Assembly: GCA_035294325.1 (NCBI GenBank)
Contig: DATGLE010000013.1
Location: 16,942 to 80,941 of the forward strand
Origin: DATGLE01 sp035294325
GTDB taxonomy: Bacteria; Chloroflexota; Ktedonobacteria; Ktedonobacterales; Ktedonobacteraceae
DNA: 64,000 nucleotides
Direction: 5' to 3'
Notes under the pieces: generated by a model
What the model was told of the DNA's origin: nothing
What the model saw: the letters and a program-made list of their open reading frames with translations, nothing else
Database searches by the model: none
Translations under genes and position numbers: made by a program
Shown here: piece by piece, positions 1-6,915 of the stretch
Layout: the number at the start of each line of letters is the position of its first letter
How positions within the stretch are numbered: the stretch's first letter is position 1

Positions 1-239
1 GTCATATTCACGAAAGTAGAATCGCTTATAACCTGCGGAAACGGTGTGGCTGTCGGCGTAGGAGTTGCTCGTGGGTGGGCTGCCTGACTCGATGCCTGAT
101 TGCAGGCGGTGAGTGTCACGGCCAGCGCCAGCAATACGGCTGCCTGCGTAAAGATGGGGCGCCATATACGGGTCAGGGCTGTACTTCTCGTCTGTGCCCC
201 GTCGCTGTGGTAAAAAGGTGATTGCACAGTGTTGCGCAT
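1..239 (-). CDS. Lipoprotein, 5' part only (runs off the left edge)
   Basis: The reverse strand is open from an ATG at 239 to the window edge, giving about 79 residues. Upstream is a strong ribosome binding site (GGGAGG, 6-8 bases before the ATG). The N-terminus is typical of an exported lipoprotein: a basic stretch, a hydrophobic core (about residues 30-43) and a lipobox ending LTAC with Cys46, followed by a Pro/Thr-rich linker (TPTPTATP). The product should therefore be anchored on the outer face of the membrane. The functional domain lies outside the window, so no role can be assigned. It lies downstream of metG on the same strand, separated by a hairpin. Confidence 0.72.
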   Translation of the reverse strand, partial: MRNTVQSPFYHSDGAQTRSTALTRIWRPIFTQAAVLLALAVTLTACNQASSQAAHPRATPTPTATPFPQVISDSTFVNM

Positions 240-358
240 CGTCGTCCTCCCGTTGTGTATCGAGGTCTGGTTTTGCTTTCCCTGTGATGGTAGCAGGCAA
301 ACCTGAATTGAAGCTAAAACGGGAGCCGGATGCGTTCCTGGTAGTGAGTAATAGGATG

Positions 359-396
359 GATGTCGAGGCGTTGCACACGCACAACGCCTCGACATC
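359..396 (-). terminator. Hairpin downstream of metG
   Basis: A perfect 15-bp stem (359-373 with 382-396) with an 8-base loop lies about 20 bases past the metG stop codon, between metG and the next gene on the same strand. No clear U-run follows, so termination is inferred from position and stem stability. Confidence 0.5.
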
Positions 397-414
397 GCCC
401 CTCTCACTCAGGAG

Positions 415-2079
415 CTATACCATCACGGGTTCTTCCAGTTTCGGGAAGAGTGGCAGTGGCGTCGGCAGCTTGCGACCAGCGGGCACGGTCTCGCTCCGCC
501 AGGGTGCCCGGCTCACCTCACCCTCGAAGCCCAGGTAGTCATGCAGTTTCTGCGACGAGAAGGGCAGGTAGGGACAGAAGAGGATGCGCAGGCCACTGAG
601 CACCTGGAGCATCACATAGATTGTCGTGCCAGCGGCATCGCGATCAACCTTGATGCTCTTCCATGGCGCCTGTTCGTCCAGATAACGGTTAGCGGCCCGC
701 GCCGCCGCCATCGCCGCGTTCAGGCCATCCTTGAAATGACAGTGCTCGATGTGCTGGCCCACCGTCTCTAAGCCCAGTTCAACTTCGGCCAGTATGGCGC
801 GATCCGCCTCGCATAATACTTGAGGCTCCGGCACCACGCCGCCGAACTTGCTCTGCAAGAAGGTCAGCGTGCGATGCACGACGTTGCCGTAGGTCGCCAC
901 CAGTTCGTCGTTATTGCGGCGAATCATCTCGTCGAAAGTGAAATCAGTATCGCGCCCCTCCGGCGCCGTGGCGGAGAGGTAGTAGCGCAGCGCATCGGCG
1001 CTGTAGCGTTCCAGCACATCGCGCGTCCAGATCACGTTGCCGCGACTGCTCGACGCCTTTGCCCCGCTCATGGTCATGAACTCGTTGGCCGGCACATCGT
1101 AGGGCAGAACGCGATTGCCGTAGCCGATCAGCATGGCGGGCCAGATAATGGTGTGGAAGGGGATGTTATCCTTGCCGATAAAGTAACAGGCTTTCACCTC
1201 CGGCGTGGTCTGGCCGGGCACCCACCACGTCTTCCACGCCTCCGGCGTCCCTTGCTTCTCCGCCCATTCGACGGTAGCGGAAAAGTAGCCGATCACTGCG
1301 TCGAACCATACGTAAATGCGCTTATCCTCGTAGCCTTCCAGCGGAATAGGCACACCCCAGTCCAGGTCGCGTGTGATGGCGCGAGGCCGCAGGCCCTCTT
1401 TCAGCCAGTTCAGCGCGAAGTTGAGCGTGTTGGGACGCCAGTGCTCTTTTCCCTGCGAGAGCCATGTCAGCAGCGGCTCCTGCAATTTTGGCAGGTCGAG
1501 GAAAAAGTGATCGGTCTGGCGCATCTCCAGCCTGCTCGTCTTGCTGCCACAGAGCCGGCAGCGCGGATCGATCAGATCGACGGGATCAAGGGTATGGCCG
1601 CAGTTATCGCACTGGTCGCCGCGCGCGGCCGTGTAGCCGCAGTTGGGACAGGTGCCCTCGATATAGCGATCCGGCAGGAAGCGGCGATCCGCCGGGCAGT
1701 AGGGGGACTGCATCGTATCCTTGAAGATATAGCCCTTGTCATAGAGCGTCAGGAAGAAGTCCTGCGTGATGCGATAGTGGTTGGGGGTGCCGGTCTCCGT
1801 GTAGAGATCCCAGGAGATGCCCAGTTTTTCCCATACCTCGCAGATCTGGCGGTGGTAGCGCGTCACGAACTCGCGTGGGGTGATGCCCTCGCGCTCGGCG
1901 TCCACGAGGATTGGCGTGCCGTGCTCGTCGCTGCCGGAGACCATCAACACATGGTTGCCGGCCATACGATGGTAGCGGGCGAAGGTGTCCGCCGGGAGGT
2001 AGGCGCCGACGATCTGCCCGACGTGCGTGGAACTTTTGGCATAGGGCCAGGCCACGCAGATCAGGATATGTTCTTTCAT
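415..2079 (-). CDS. metG: Methionine--tRNA ligase
   Basis: Class I aminoacyl-tRNA synthetase charging tRNA-Met in the cytoplasm, 554 residues. The Rossmann domain opens at the N-terminus. The HIGH signature is divergent (H19-V-G-Q22), and the KMSKS loop reads GAKASSSRG, so the second lysine is replaced by serine. A zinc-binding connective-peptide region with paired CxxC motifs (CPNCG, CDNCG, CRLCG) lies near residues 140-185. DEHGTP and YVWFDAVIGY are recognisable MetRS blocks. The protein ends after the anticodon-binding helical domain with no C-terminal EMAP-type dimerisation domain. The ATG at 2079 is preceded by AGGGGA. Transcription probably starts at the consensus promoter at 2238-2266, which also drives a 13-codon leader ORF. 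The family call is certain; only the signature variants are odd. Confidence 0.95.
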   Translation of the reverse strand: MKEHILICVAWPYAKSSTHVGQIVGAYLPADTFARYHRMAGNHVLMVSGSDEHGTPILVDAEREGITPREFVTRYHRQICEVWEKLGISWDLYTETGTPNHYRITQDFFLTLYDKGYIFKDTMQSPYCPADRRFLPDRYIEGTCPNCGYTAARGDQCDNCGHTLDPVDLIDPRCRLCGSKTSRLEMRQTDHFFLDLPKLQEPLLTWLSQGKEHWRPNTLNFALNWLKEGLRPRAITRDLDWGVPIPLEGYEDKRIYVWFDAVIGYFSATVEWAEKQGTPEAWKTWWVPGQTTPEVKACYFIGKDNIPFHTIIWPAMLIGYGNRVLPYDVPANEFMTMSGAKASSSRGNVIWTRDVLERYSADALRYYLSATAPEGRDTDFTFDEMIRRNNDELVATYGNVVHRTLTFLQSKFGGVVPEPQVLCEADRAILAEVELGLETVGQHIEHCHFKDGLNAAMAAARAANRYLDEQAPWKSIKVDRDAAGTTIYVMLQVLSGLRILFCPYLPFSSQKLHDYLGFEGEVSRAPWRSETVPAGRKLPTPLPLFPKLEEPVMV

Positions 2080-2172
2080 ACTAACTAATTTTCCCCTATC
2101 TACTCACCTGGTAGGGGGCATCAGAAGCTCACTCCTACCAGACTGGTTGTTTTATAGTAATTGGTCTTTGTC

Positions 2173-2214
2173 TTACTGGGCAATGGTCCCGTCAATATCC
2201 ACGGCAAACAGCAT
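2173..2214 (-). pseudogene. 13-codon ORF resembling the start of a HAD-family hydrolase; remnant or leader peptide
   Basis: An ATG at 2214 follows an excellent ribosome binding site (AAGGAGG, 2222-2228) and encodes MLFAVDIDGTIAQ before a TAA. The DxDGT motif is the hallmark of the N-terminus of HAD-superfamily phosphatases, but nothing further of such a protein is visible in any frame. It is the first reading frame after the metG promoter, starting within about 20 bases of the predicted transcript start. It could be the stump of a deleted HAD gene or a translated leader of metG; the sequence does not decide. Confidence 0.45.
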
Positions 2215-2237
2215 CTTTTGCGCCTCCTTCCAGTGCA

Positions 2238-2266
2238 AGCATAGCGGATCAGGTATCTCCTGTCAA
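2238..2266 (-). promoter_or_regulatory. Sigma-70-type promoter for metG
   Basis: On the reverse strand TTGACA (2261-2266) and TATGCT (2238-2243) are separated by exactly 17 bases, a near-consensus vegetative promoter. Predicted start is near 2231, giving a leader of about 150 bases before metG that contains the 13-codon ORF. The MITE at 2285-2409 and its duplication end only 10 bases upstream of the -35 box. Confidence 0.7.
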
Positions 2267-2284
2267 TACTGAGCAGGTCAGATG

Positions 2285-2409
2285 CAGGGCTATTGAATGC
2301 TCCCCACGCCACGCCCGAAAGGAAGAGTTTGGGCGGGGACACCCCGCGCCCCGCAAGGGGGGCGGCCGCCCCCTTGACCCCTGATTCTGGCGAGCATTAC
2401 ATAGCCCTG
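2285..2409 (-). mobile_element. MITE copy 1 (125 bp) with 9-bp target duplication
   Basis: Non-coding element bounded by inverted repeats of the form CAGGGCTATGTAATGCTC, here slightly diverged on the left end. It is flanked by a perfect 9-bp direct repeat ggtcagatg (2276-2284 and 2410-2418). It is about 95 percent identical to the elements at 18348 and 24456 and lies in the opposite orientation. The interior is GC-rich and can fold. The right-hand target duplication overlaps the thiF stop codon (2412-2414), so insertion occurred at the very end of that gene without changing it. Confidence 0.88.
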
Positions 2410-2411
2410 GG

Positions 2412-3437
2412 TCAGATGCCGATGTAGCGTGCGTAAACCGAGCGCGCGACCTGCTCATCATCCGTGCCTTTGATGATGGCGCGTGCATCGGGAAAGACCG
2501 TCATCTCATAGCCATCGACGATGCAGCGCAGCAGAAATTCGTTATAGCTCACCTCGCCGACGGGGCGCAGACGCTCCGCCAGTGCCGGGAAATCGAGCCT
2601 GATCCTGTTTTCGCCGCCCCTGCCGGAGCTGGCGCGCACCTGTACCGCGTTGCGCCCGCACAGGCTCGTGCTGCTGGAGCCGGGCGATTCAAGGAATTCG
2701 TAGTGATGCTGGCCGCAGGCCGGGCAATCGGGCTGGCGAGGCAGCGTGATGCGCTCGAACGTGTTCTCCCAGAGATCCAGCCAGAGCAGGTCGCGGCTCA
2801 TCCGCTCGCTTTTCAGGAGAATTTTGATCGCTTCGGTTGAAACGATGCCGGTAATCGCCCCCACGATGCCGTTCAGGACGCCGGCTGTATCGCAGGTGGG
2901 AGTAGTGCCGGGGAGCGGCATATCGGGGAAGACGCAGCGCAGGCAGGGGGTATCGCCGGGCACAATATTCATCGTCACGCCGTGCGCCGCGATGACTCCG
3001 CTGTAAATCCACGGGCGCTGCTCCTTGATGCAGACATCGTTAATCAGGTAGCGCGTCGCGAAATTATCGGTAGCGTCGAGCAGCAGGTCCGTATCGCGCA
3101 CCAGGGCTTCAATGCCATCAACTGTAACATCTTCCACCAGCGCCTCTACCTTCACCTCGCTATTCACGCGGCGCAGCTTCTCGGCGGCGGCAACCGCTTT
3201 GGGCAGGTGACGCCGTACATCGTCCTCGTCAAAGAGGATCTGGCGCTGCAAATTGCTGAGTTCGATATAGTCGCGGTCAGCGATCACCAGCCGGCCAATC
3301 CCTGCGCGGCACAGATTGTTGGCGAGCACGGTGCCCAGGGCGCCGCAGCCCACGATTGTTACCGAGGAGGCTCGCAGGCGCTCCTGGCCCTCCTTCCCGA
3401 TGGGGGCGAATAAGATCTGCCGTGAGTAGCGATCCAT
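2412..3437 (-). CDS. thiF: ThiF/MoeB/HesA-family adenylyltransferase (E1-like)
   Basis: An E1-like enzyme that adenylates the C-terminus of a ubiquitin-fold sulfur carrier (ThiS or MoaD type) for thiamine or molybdopterin synthesis. In 341 residues it has the nucleotide-binding loop VGCGALG, a Rossmann fold with the aspartates of DATDNF, and the CDTAG block that carries the conserved cysteine of ThiF/MoeB. Two CxxC pairs (CLRC, CPAC) form the zinc site. The C-terminal 80 residues form an extra small domain. Overall length and order resemble Bacillus-type ThiF, hence the symbol, but no thi or moa neighbours are present, so the carrier is unknown. AAGGA precedes the ATG at 3437. A MITE abuts the stop codon. 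Confidence 0.83.
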   Translation of the reverse strand: MDRYSRQILFAPIGKEGQERLRASSVTIVGCGALGTVLANNLCRAGIGRLVIADRDYIELSNLQRQILFDEDDVRRHLPKAVAAAEKLRRVNSEVKVEALVEDVTVDGIEALVRDTDLLLDATDNFATRYLINDVCIKEQRPWIYSGVIAAHGVTMNIVPGDTPCLRCVFPDMPLPGTTPTCDTAGVLNGIVGAITGIVSTEAIKILLKSERMSRDLLWLDLWENTFERITLPRQPDCPACGQHHYEFLESPGSSSTSLCGRNAVQVRASSGRGGENRIRLDFPALAERLRPVGEVSYNEFLLRCIVDGYEMTVFPDARAIIKGTDDEQVARSVYARYIGI

Positions 3438-3521
3438 AGTTCCTTCTTCCTTATCTTAGCAGGCGTGACGTTTATTTATTCTAACACAGGGTGGGAAATC
3501 CGGCACCTTTTTCTGCTCATG

Positions 3522-3550
3522 TTGGCAGCGGCATAGAACTGTGTTACAAT
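3522..3550 (+). promoter_or_regulatory. Sigma-70-type promoter for the receiver gene pair
   Basis: TTGGCA (3522-3527) and TACAAT (3545-3550) are 17 bases apart, about 150 bases before the first receiver gene. Nothing else was seen in the 265-base gap between the divergent thiF and receiver genes. Confidence 0.6.
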
Positions 3551-3702
3551 GCAAGGGATCAAAGGACTCTACATGTCAGGTATACTCTCCCGGCAAGGGA
3601 GGGTGAGTAAACGTGCTAAAAGTGAAGTGAGAGGCGGCGTTTCTTCCCCCTGCCAGCGCAGAGGAAGCCGCGCCAACGTTCTGAAAGAACTGCGGGAAGG
3701 CG

Positions 3703-4131
3703 ATGAAGAAAGTACTGGCGATTGACGACAATCCGACTATTGTAGAGCTCATCAAATACGCTGTAAACCTGCAAGGGGTGTATAGTGTCATCGTTGCCTA
3801 TGATGGAGTAGAGGGGCTGGAGCGGGTGTATGCCGAGCAACCTGATTGTGTAATCATTGACGTAAAGATGCCACGTATGGATGGATGCCAGCTGGTACGC
3901 TGCCTGCGTGGCGATGCACGTACAGCCAATATACCTCTGATTATCTTGAGCGCGATGACGCGTGAAGAGGATCAGTTAGCAGGTCTACTCTCAGGCGCCG
4001 ATGAATACCTGACGAAGCCGTTCAAGCCAGCCGCTTTGAACGAGGCTATCGAGCGGGTATTGCATTTAACGCCAGAGGAGCGCCAGCGTCATATGGATTA
4101 TCTGGTGCAAACGCAGGCGGAGCGTGATTAA
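3703..4131 (+). CDS. Single-domain response regulator (CheY-like receiver)
   Basis: A 142-residue stand-alone receiver. The acidic pair D8/D9, the phospho-acceptor D53 in IIDVKMPRMDG, the switch residue in LSAMT and K105 in TKPF are all present, so phosphorylation by a histidine kinase is expected. After the receiver only about 25 residues follow, with no DNA-binding or enzymatic output domain. It probably acts by protein contact or as a phosphate relay. GGGAAGG precedes the ATG. It is followed 55 bases later by a second, degenerate receiver on the same strand. No histidine kinase gene is in the window. Confidence 0.9.
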   Translation: MKKVLAIDDNPTIVELIKYAVNLQGVYSVIVAYDGVEGLERVYAEQPDCVIIDVKMPRMDGCQLVRCLRGDARTANIPLIILSAMTREEDQLAGLLSGADEYLTKPFKPAALNEAIERVLHLTPEERQRHMDYLVQTQAERD

Positions 4132-4234
4132 CTGGCCGCTTCTGTGAAGAATATGCGCTGCGCATCCTTCACAGAAGCGCTATAAGGTGAGTGCCGCGGG
4201 TGCGTGTAGCACGTATTATCCACGAAGAGCAGGC

Positions 4235-4630
4235 ATGCGCAGGTTAAATATTCTTTTTGTGGAAAGCGATCCTCATACTCAGGAAAAAATGCAGAATGCC
4301 CTGGGTGAAGGCTTTAGCGTACATTGTGTGAGATCGGTGGCGGAAGCGAAAGCATGCTTACAGGCATTGCAGCCGGACATCCTGATCTCCGAGGTTGTTG
4401 TGGATAAGGAGGATGGTCTGGATCTTTGTCGTTATGTGCGCAGTACCCCCGCGTTGAGCCACCTGCCCATTATGTTGCTGACCTCGCTCACCACGTTGCA
4501 AGATAAGGTTGCCGGTTTTGATGCCGGCACCGATGATTATGTCGTTAAGCCCTTTGACGCACACCATCTACGGGCGCGTATCCGTTTGCTTGCTCGCATC
4601 AAGCGCCTTGAGCGCCGTATCCACGCATAG
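4235..4630 (+). CDS. Atypical receiver-domain protein (phospho-acceptor Asp replaced by Glu)
   Basis: Receiver fold of about 131 residues from the ATG at 4235; a GTG 48 bases upstream (4187) is possible, but the domain begins at MRRLNILFVESD. Aligning PDILISEVVVDKEDG with the usual PDLILLDVMMPDMDG places Glu53 where the phosphorylated Asp normally sits, and the acidic pair is reduced to ES. The switch Thr (LLTSLT) and the Lys of VVKPFD remain. Glu at this site can mimic the phosphorylated state, so this may be a constitutive or phosphorylation-independent receiver. It is probably co-transcribed with the normal receiver upstream and followed by a strong hairpin. Confidence 0.82.
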   Translation: MRRLNILFVESDPHTQEKMQNALGEGFSVHCVRSVAEAKACLQALQPDILISEVVVDKEDGLDLCRYVRSTPALSHLPIMLLTSLTTLQDKVAGFDAGTDDYVVKPFDAHHLRARIRLLARIKRLERRIHA

Positions 4631-4670
4631 ATTTCCCCATGGAATGTTTGCTTCTTCGCGCTCTCGCGCT

Positions 4671-4740
4671 CTCGCGCCTGCGGCGCTCGCCTGAATATAG
4701 TTTGTAGTATGGCCCAGGCGCGAAGCGCCTGGGCCATACT
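4671..4740. terminator. 20-bp shared motif plus long hairpin between convergent genes
   Basis: The 20-base motif CTCGCGCCTGCGGCGCTCGC (4671-4690) is followed by a perfect 16-bp stem (4706-4721 with 4725-4740) closed by a GAA loop in the context GCGCGAAGCGC. It sits between the convergent receiver gene and peptide-binding lipoprotein gene and could terminate both. The motif recurs exactly at 11441-11460 and, inverted, at 43810-43828. Confidence 0.65.
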
Positions 4741-4780
4741 GCACTGTATACATTACGCGGCAAAGCTGCGTGCTTGCGCG

Positions 4781-6544
4781 TTACGGCGAAACCGTCGCGT
4801 TGGCACAGGGAGTATCAGTCGAGATGTAGATCTTCGACCAGTCTTCGGGCGATGTGCCCAGTAACGAGTTCTGGAAGAAGTTCTGCACACAGGGTTTGCG
4901 CACGCCAAAGGCCGTCTGCTGGCTGACGGGCATCCAGGCAACAAAATTGACCAGCTGCTGCTCGATCTGGTTGTACGCCTTCAAGCGAGCGTTGGGATCG
5001 GTCATGAGGTCGGCCTGTTCCATCTGCTGTTGCAGCGCCTGCTGCTGCGCAGCCGTCGAGCCATTATTCTGCCCGAAATTCATGCCATTCTGAGCCGCGC
5101 CCTTATCGAACTGGAGTGTCGTCCAGTCTTCAGGATCGGGATAGTCGGCCAGCCAGGCCGGACCGGAGTAGAACATCAGGGGATTGTTGGCCCCTTCGCT
5201 CTCATAGTTGAAGATCCTGTTCAGATCGATATCATTGAGCTTCACGTTGACGCCCAGCACCGTCTGCCACATCTGCTGCTCGGCTGCGGCCTCATTTTTG
5301 ACCGCCTGGTTGCCGGCGCTGGAGTAGGTCAGAGTGATCTGCGGCAGCTGGCTGACGCTGCTGTAGCCCTCTTCCTGCAAGCCCTGCTGCAAGAGCTGCT
5401 TGGCTTTGGCCGGATCGCCGGCGGTGCTCTTGTTGCCGTCGGGTGCGGTCAGGTCGGGGTTATAGCCATACTGGCCCTGCGGCACGATATGGTTGGTGGC
5501 GATGTAGGTGCCTTTCCAGATGTTCTTGACGATCAGGTCCTTGTTGATGGCTAGATCAAAAGCCTGGCGAATATGGATGTTATCGAAGGGCTTTTGCTTA
5601 TAGTTCATCGTGTAGTAGTTGATCGCCAGGATGGGGAACTGAAAGAAGTCCTTGTGCGTCTTGACGCTATCGAAGTCGGCGATGGGAACCGTGGCATCGT
5701 CGAGGCGGTTGACCTGATAGTCTTTGTAGGTCGTGTCCTGCACCTTGTAGAAGGGCATGTCTACTTCCTGCAACTGCGGTTTGGGGCCATAGAAGTTGGG
5801 GTTTGGCACAACGTTGAAGGTGATGTTATGGGTGTACTTCTTGACCTTGAAGGGGCCATTACCGCCGCCCTCGGTCAAATGGTCGGTCCATTTGGTGCCA
5901 TACTTGTCGATCAGGCTCTTCTCGACGGTATCAGAGCAGGGGTACGTGAGCGTGTCGAGGAAGAAGGCAATTGGCTTGTTGAGCATGATCTGGAGCGTAT
6001 TGGGATCGGTGACGATGAGGCTGTCGCCGATGAGCGACTTGACTGCGCCGCTGTTGCGTTTATCCGAATCCTTGATATAGCGCAGGTAGTAGGGCGCAAC
6101 CGGCGACTTCATCTCCGGGGAGAGCGCGCGGTCAATGCTCCAGGCGATATCCTGAGCCGTTAACGGCGTGCCGTCACTGAACTTCATGTTTGGCCTGAGA
6201 TGGAAGGTATAGGTCAGCCCATCTGAGGACCTATCCCAGGACTGGGCCTCCTGCCCTACTATCTGCATGTGGTCATCGAGTCCCACCAGTCCGGTAAAGA
6301 TAGTGCCGATGGCATAGGCGGAATCGAAGTCGGTGACTACCGCTGGATCGAGGGTATCGAAGTCGGGAACAGCCCCGCTGGCGACAACCGTGACCAGCAC
6401 CTGCTTGTTGGCCGGCGCTTTCGTGTGTGCGGCCTGAGGAGCAGCGGTGCCAGCGCCACCGCCCCCACAGGCTGCGATCAGCAGCGCCAGCGCCGAGATA
6501 AAGGGAAGTAGGAGCTTGCTGGTGAAGCGCATCCTTGAGTGCAT
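4781..6544 (-). CDS. Peptide ABC transporter substrate-binding lipoprotein (SBP family 5)
   Basis: Extracytoplasmic solute-binding protein of the OppA/DppA type, 587 residues. A lipoprotein signal peptide ends in the lipobox IAAC with Cys26, followed by a Gly/Ala linker. The mature part has family-5 landmarks: the TLDPA block near the N-terminus, a WSIDRAL block after the LRPNMKFSDG sequence, and the ...ADYPDPEDW block near residue 470. It should deliver peptides to the permease complex encoded just upstream (6916-11119). GGAGAAG precedes the ATG by 6 bases. A gap of 371 bases with hairpins separates it from the ATPase gene, which may uncouple its expression. It is a clear paralogue of the protein at 11462-13165. 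Specificity is unknown. Confidence 0.92.
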   Translation of the reverse strand: MHSRMRFTSKLLLPFISALALLIAACGGGGAGTAAPQAAHTKAPANKQVLVTVVASGAVPDFDTLDPAVVTDFDSAYAIGTIFTGLVGLDDHMQIVGQEAQSWDRSSDGLTYTFHLRPNMKFSDGTPLTAQDIAWSIDRALSPEMKSPVAPYYLRYIKDSDKRNSGAVKSLIGDSLIVTDPNTLQIMLNKPIAFFLDTLTYPCSDTVEKSLIDKYGTKWTDHLTEGGGNGPFKVKKYTHNITFNVVPNPNFYGPKPQLQEVDMPFYKVQDTTYKDYQVNRLDDATVPIADFDSVKTHKDFFQFPILAINYYTMNYKQKPFDNIHIRQAFDLAINKDLIVKNIWKGTYIATNHIVPQGQYGYNPDLTAPDGNKSTAGDPAKAKQLLQQGLQEEGYSSVSQLPQITLTYSSAGNQAVKNEAAAEQQMWQTVLGVNVKLNDIDLNRIFNYESEGANNPLMFYSGPAWLADYPDPEDWTTLQFDKGAAQNGMNFGQNNGSTAAQQQALQQQMEQADLMTDPNARLKAYNQIEQQLVNFVAWMPVSQQTAFGVRKPCVQNFFQNSLLGTSPEDWSKIYISTDTPCANATVSP

Positions 6545-6710
6545 AGACTCTTCTCCTTGTACTATGAAGATATGCTAAAAAAAGATGTGGTGAGGCGTAC
6601 CGGCAGAAGCACGCCCATTTGTAGGTACGTCAAAATTTAATAAAAACTCACACGCTGTAATAAACGGCGCCTGATACATTAGAGGGTCTGATTTCCGACA
6701 TCCTCGCCTG

Positions 6711-6868
6711 CTCACGCCGGCGGCGCTCGCTTTATATATTGTGTTGTGTGGGCTGACGCGAAGCGTCAGCCCACACAACACTTTCCCTTCCTTGTTCTTC
6801 AGCCTCGCAGGTGCTCATCTTATATATGGTGCAGCGTGGAATGCACGCAGCGCATTTTATGCACCATA
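6711..6868. repeat. Palindrome cluster in a 371-base gene-free gap
   Basis: A degenerate copy of the shared 20-bp motif (6711-6730) is followed by a perfect 19-bp stem (6741-6759 with 6763-6781) with a GAA loop in the context ACGCGAAGCGT. An imperfect hairpin (9-bp arms at 6825-6833 and 6860-6868) comes next. No coding potential was seen in 6545-6915. The gap separates the last transporter ATPase gene from the downstream binding-protein gene, so the hairpins may attenuate or process the transcript. Confidence 0.65.
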
Positions 6869-6915
6869 CCGGATATCCAGGCGTGGCAGAGCCGCGTCCG
6901 GGTCCGACCATTGCT

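Noticed and set aside
820..2088. A 422-codon open frame on the forward strand opposite metG
   Set aside because: It is the antisense shadow of a clearly conserved gene; the translation is low in recognisable motifs and rich in His, Arg and Val as expected of an antisense frame in GC-rich DNA.
2080..2284. T-box riboswitch upstream of metG
   Set aside because: No conserved T-box sequence, specifier loop or antiterminator was seen; the leader instead holds the short HAD-like ORF.
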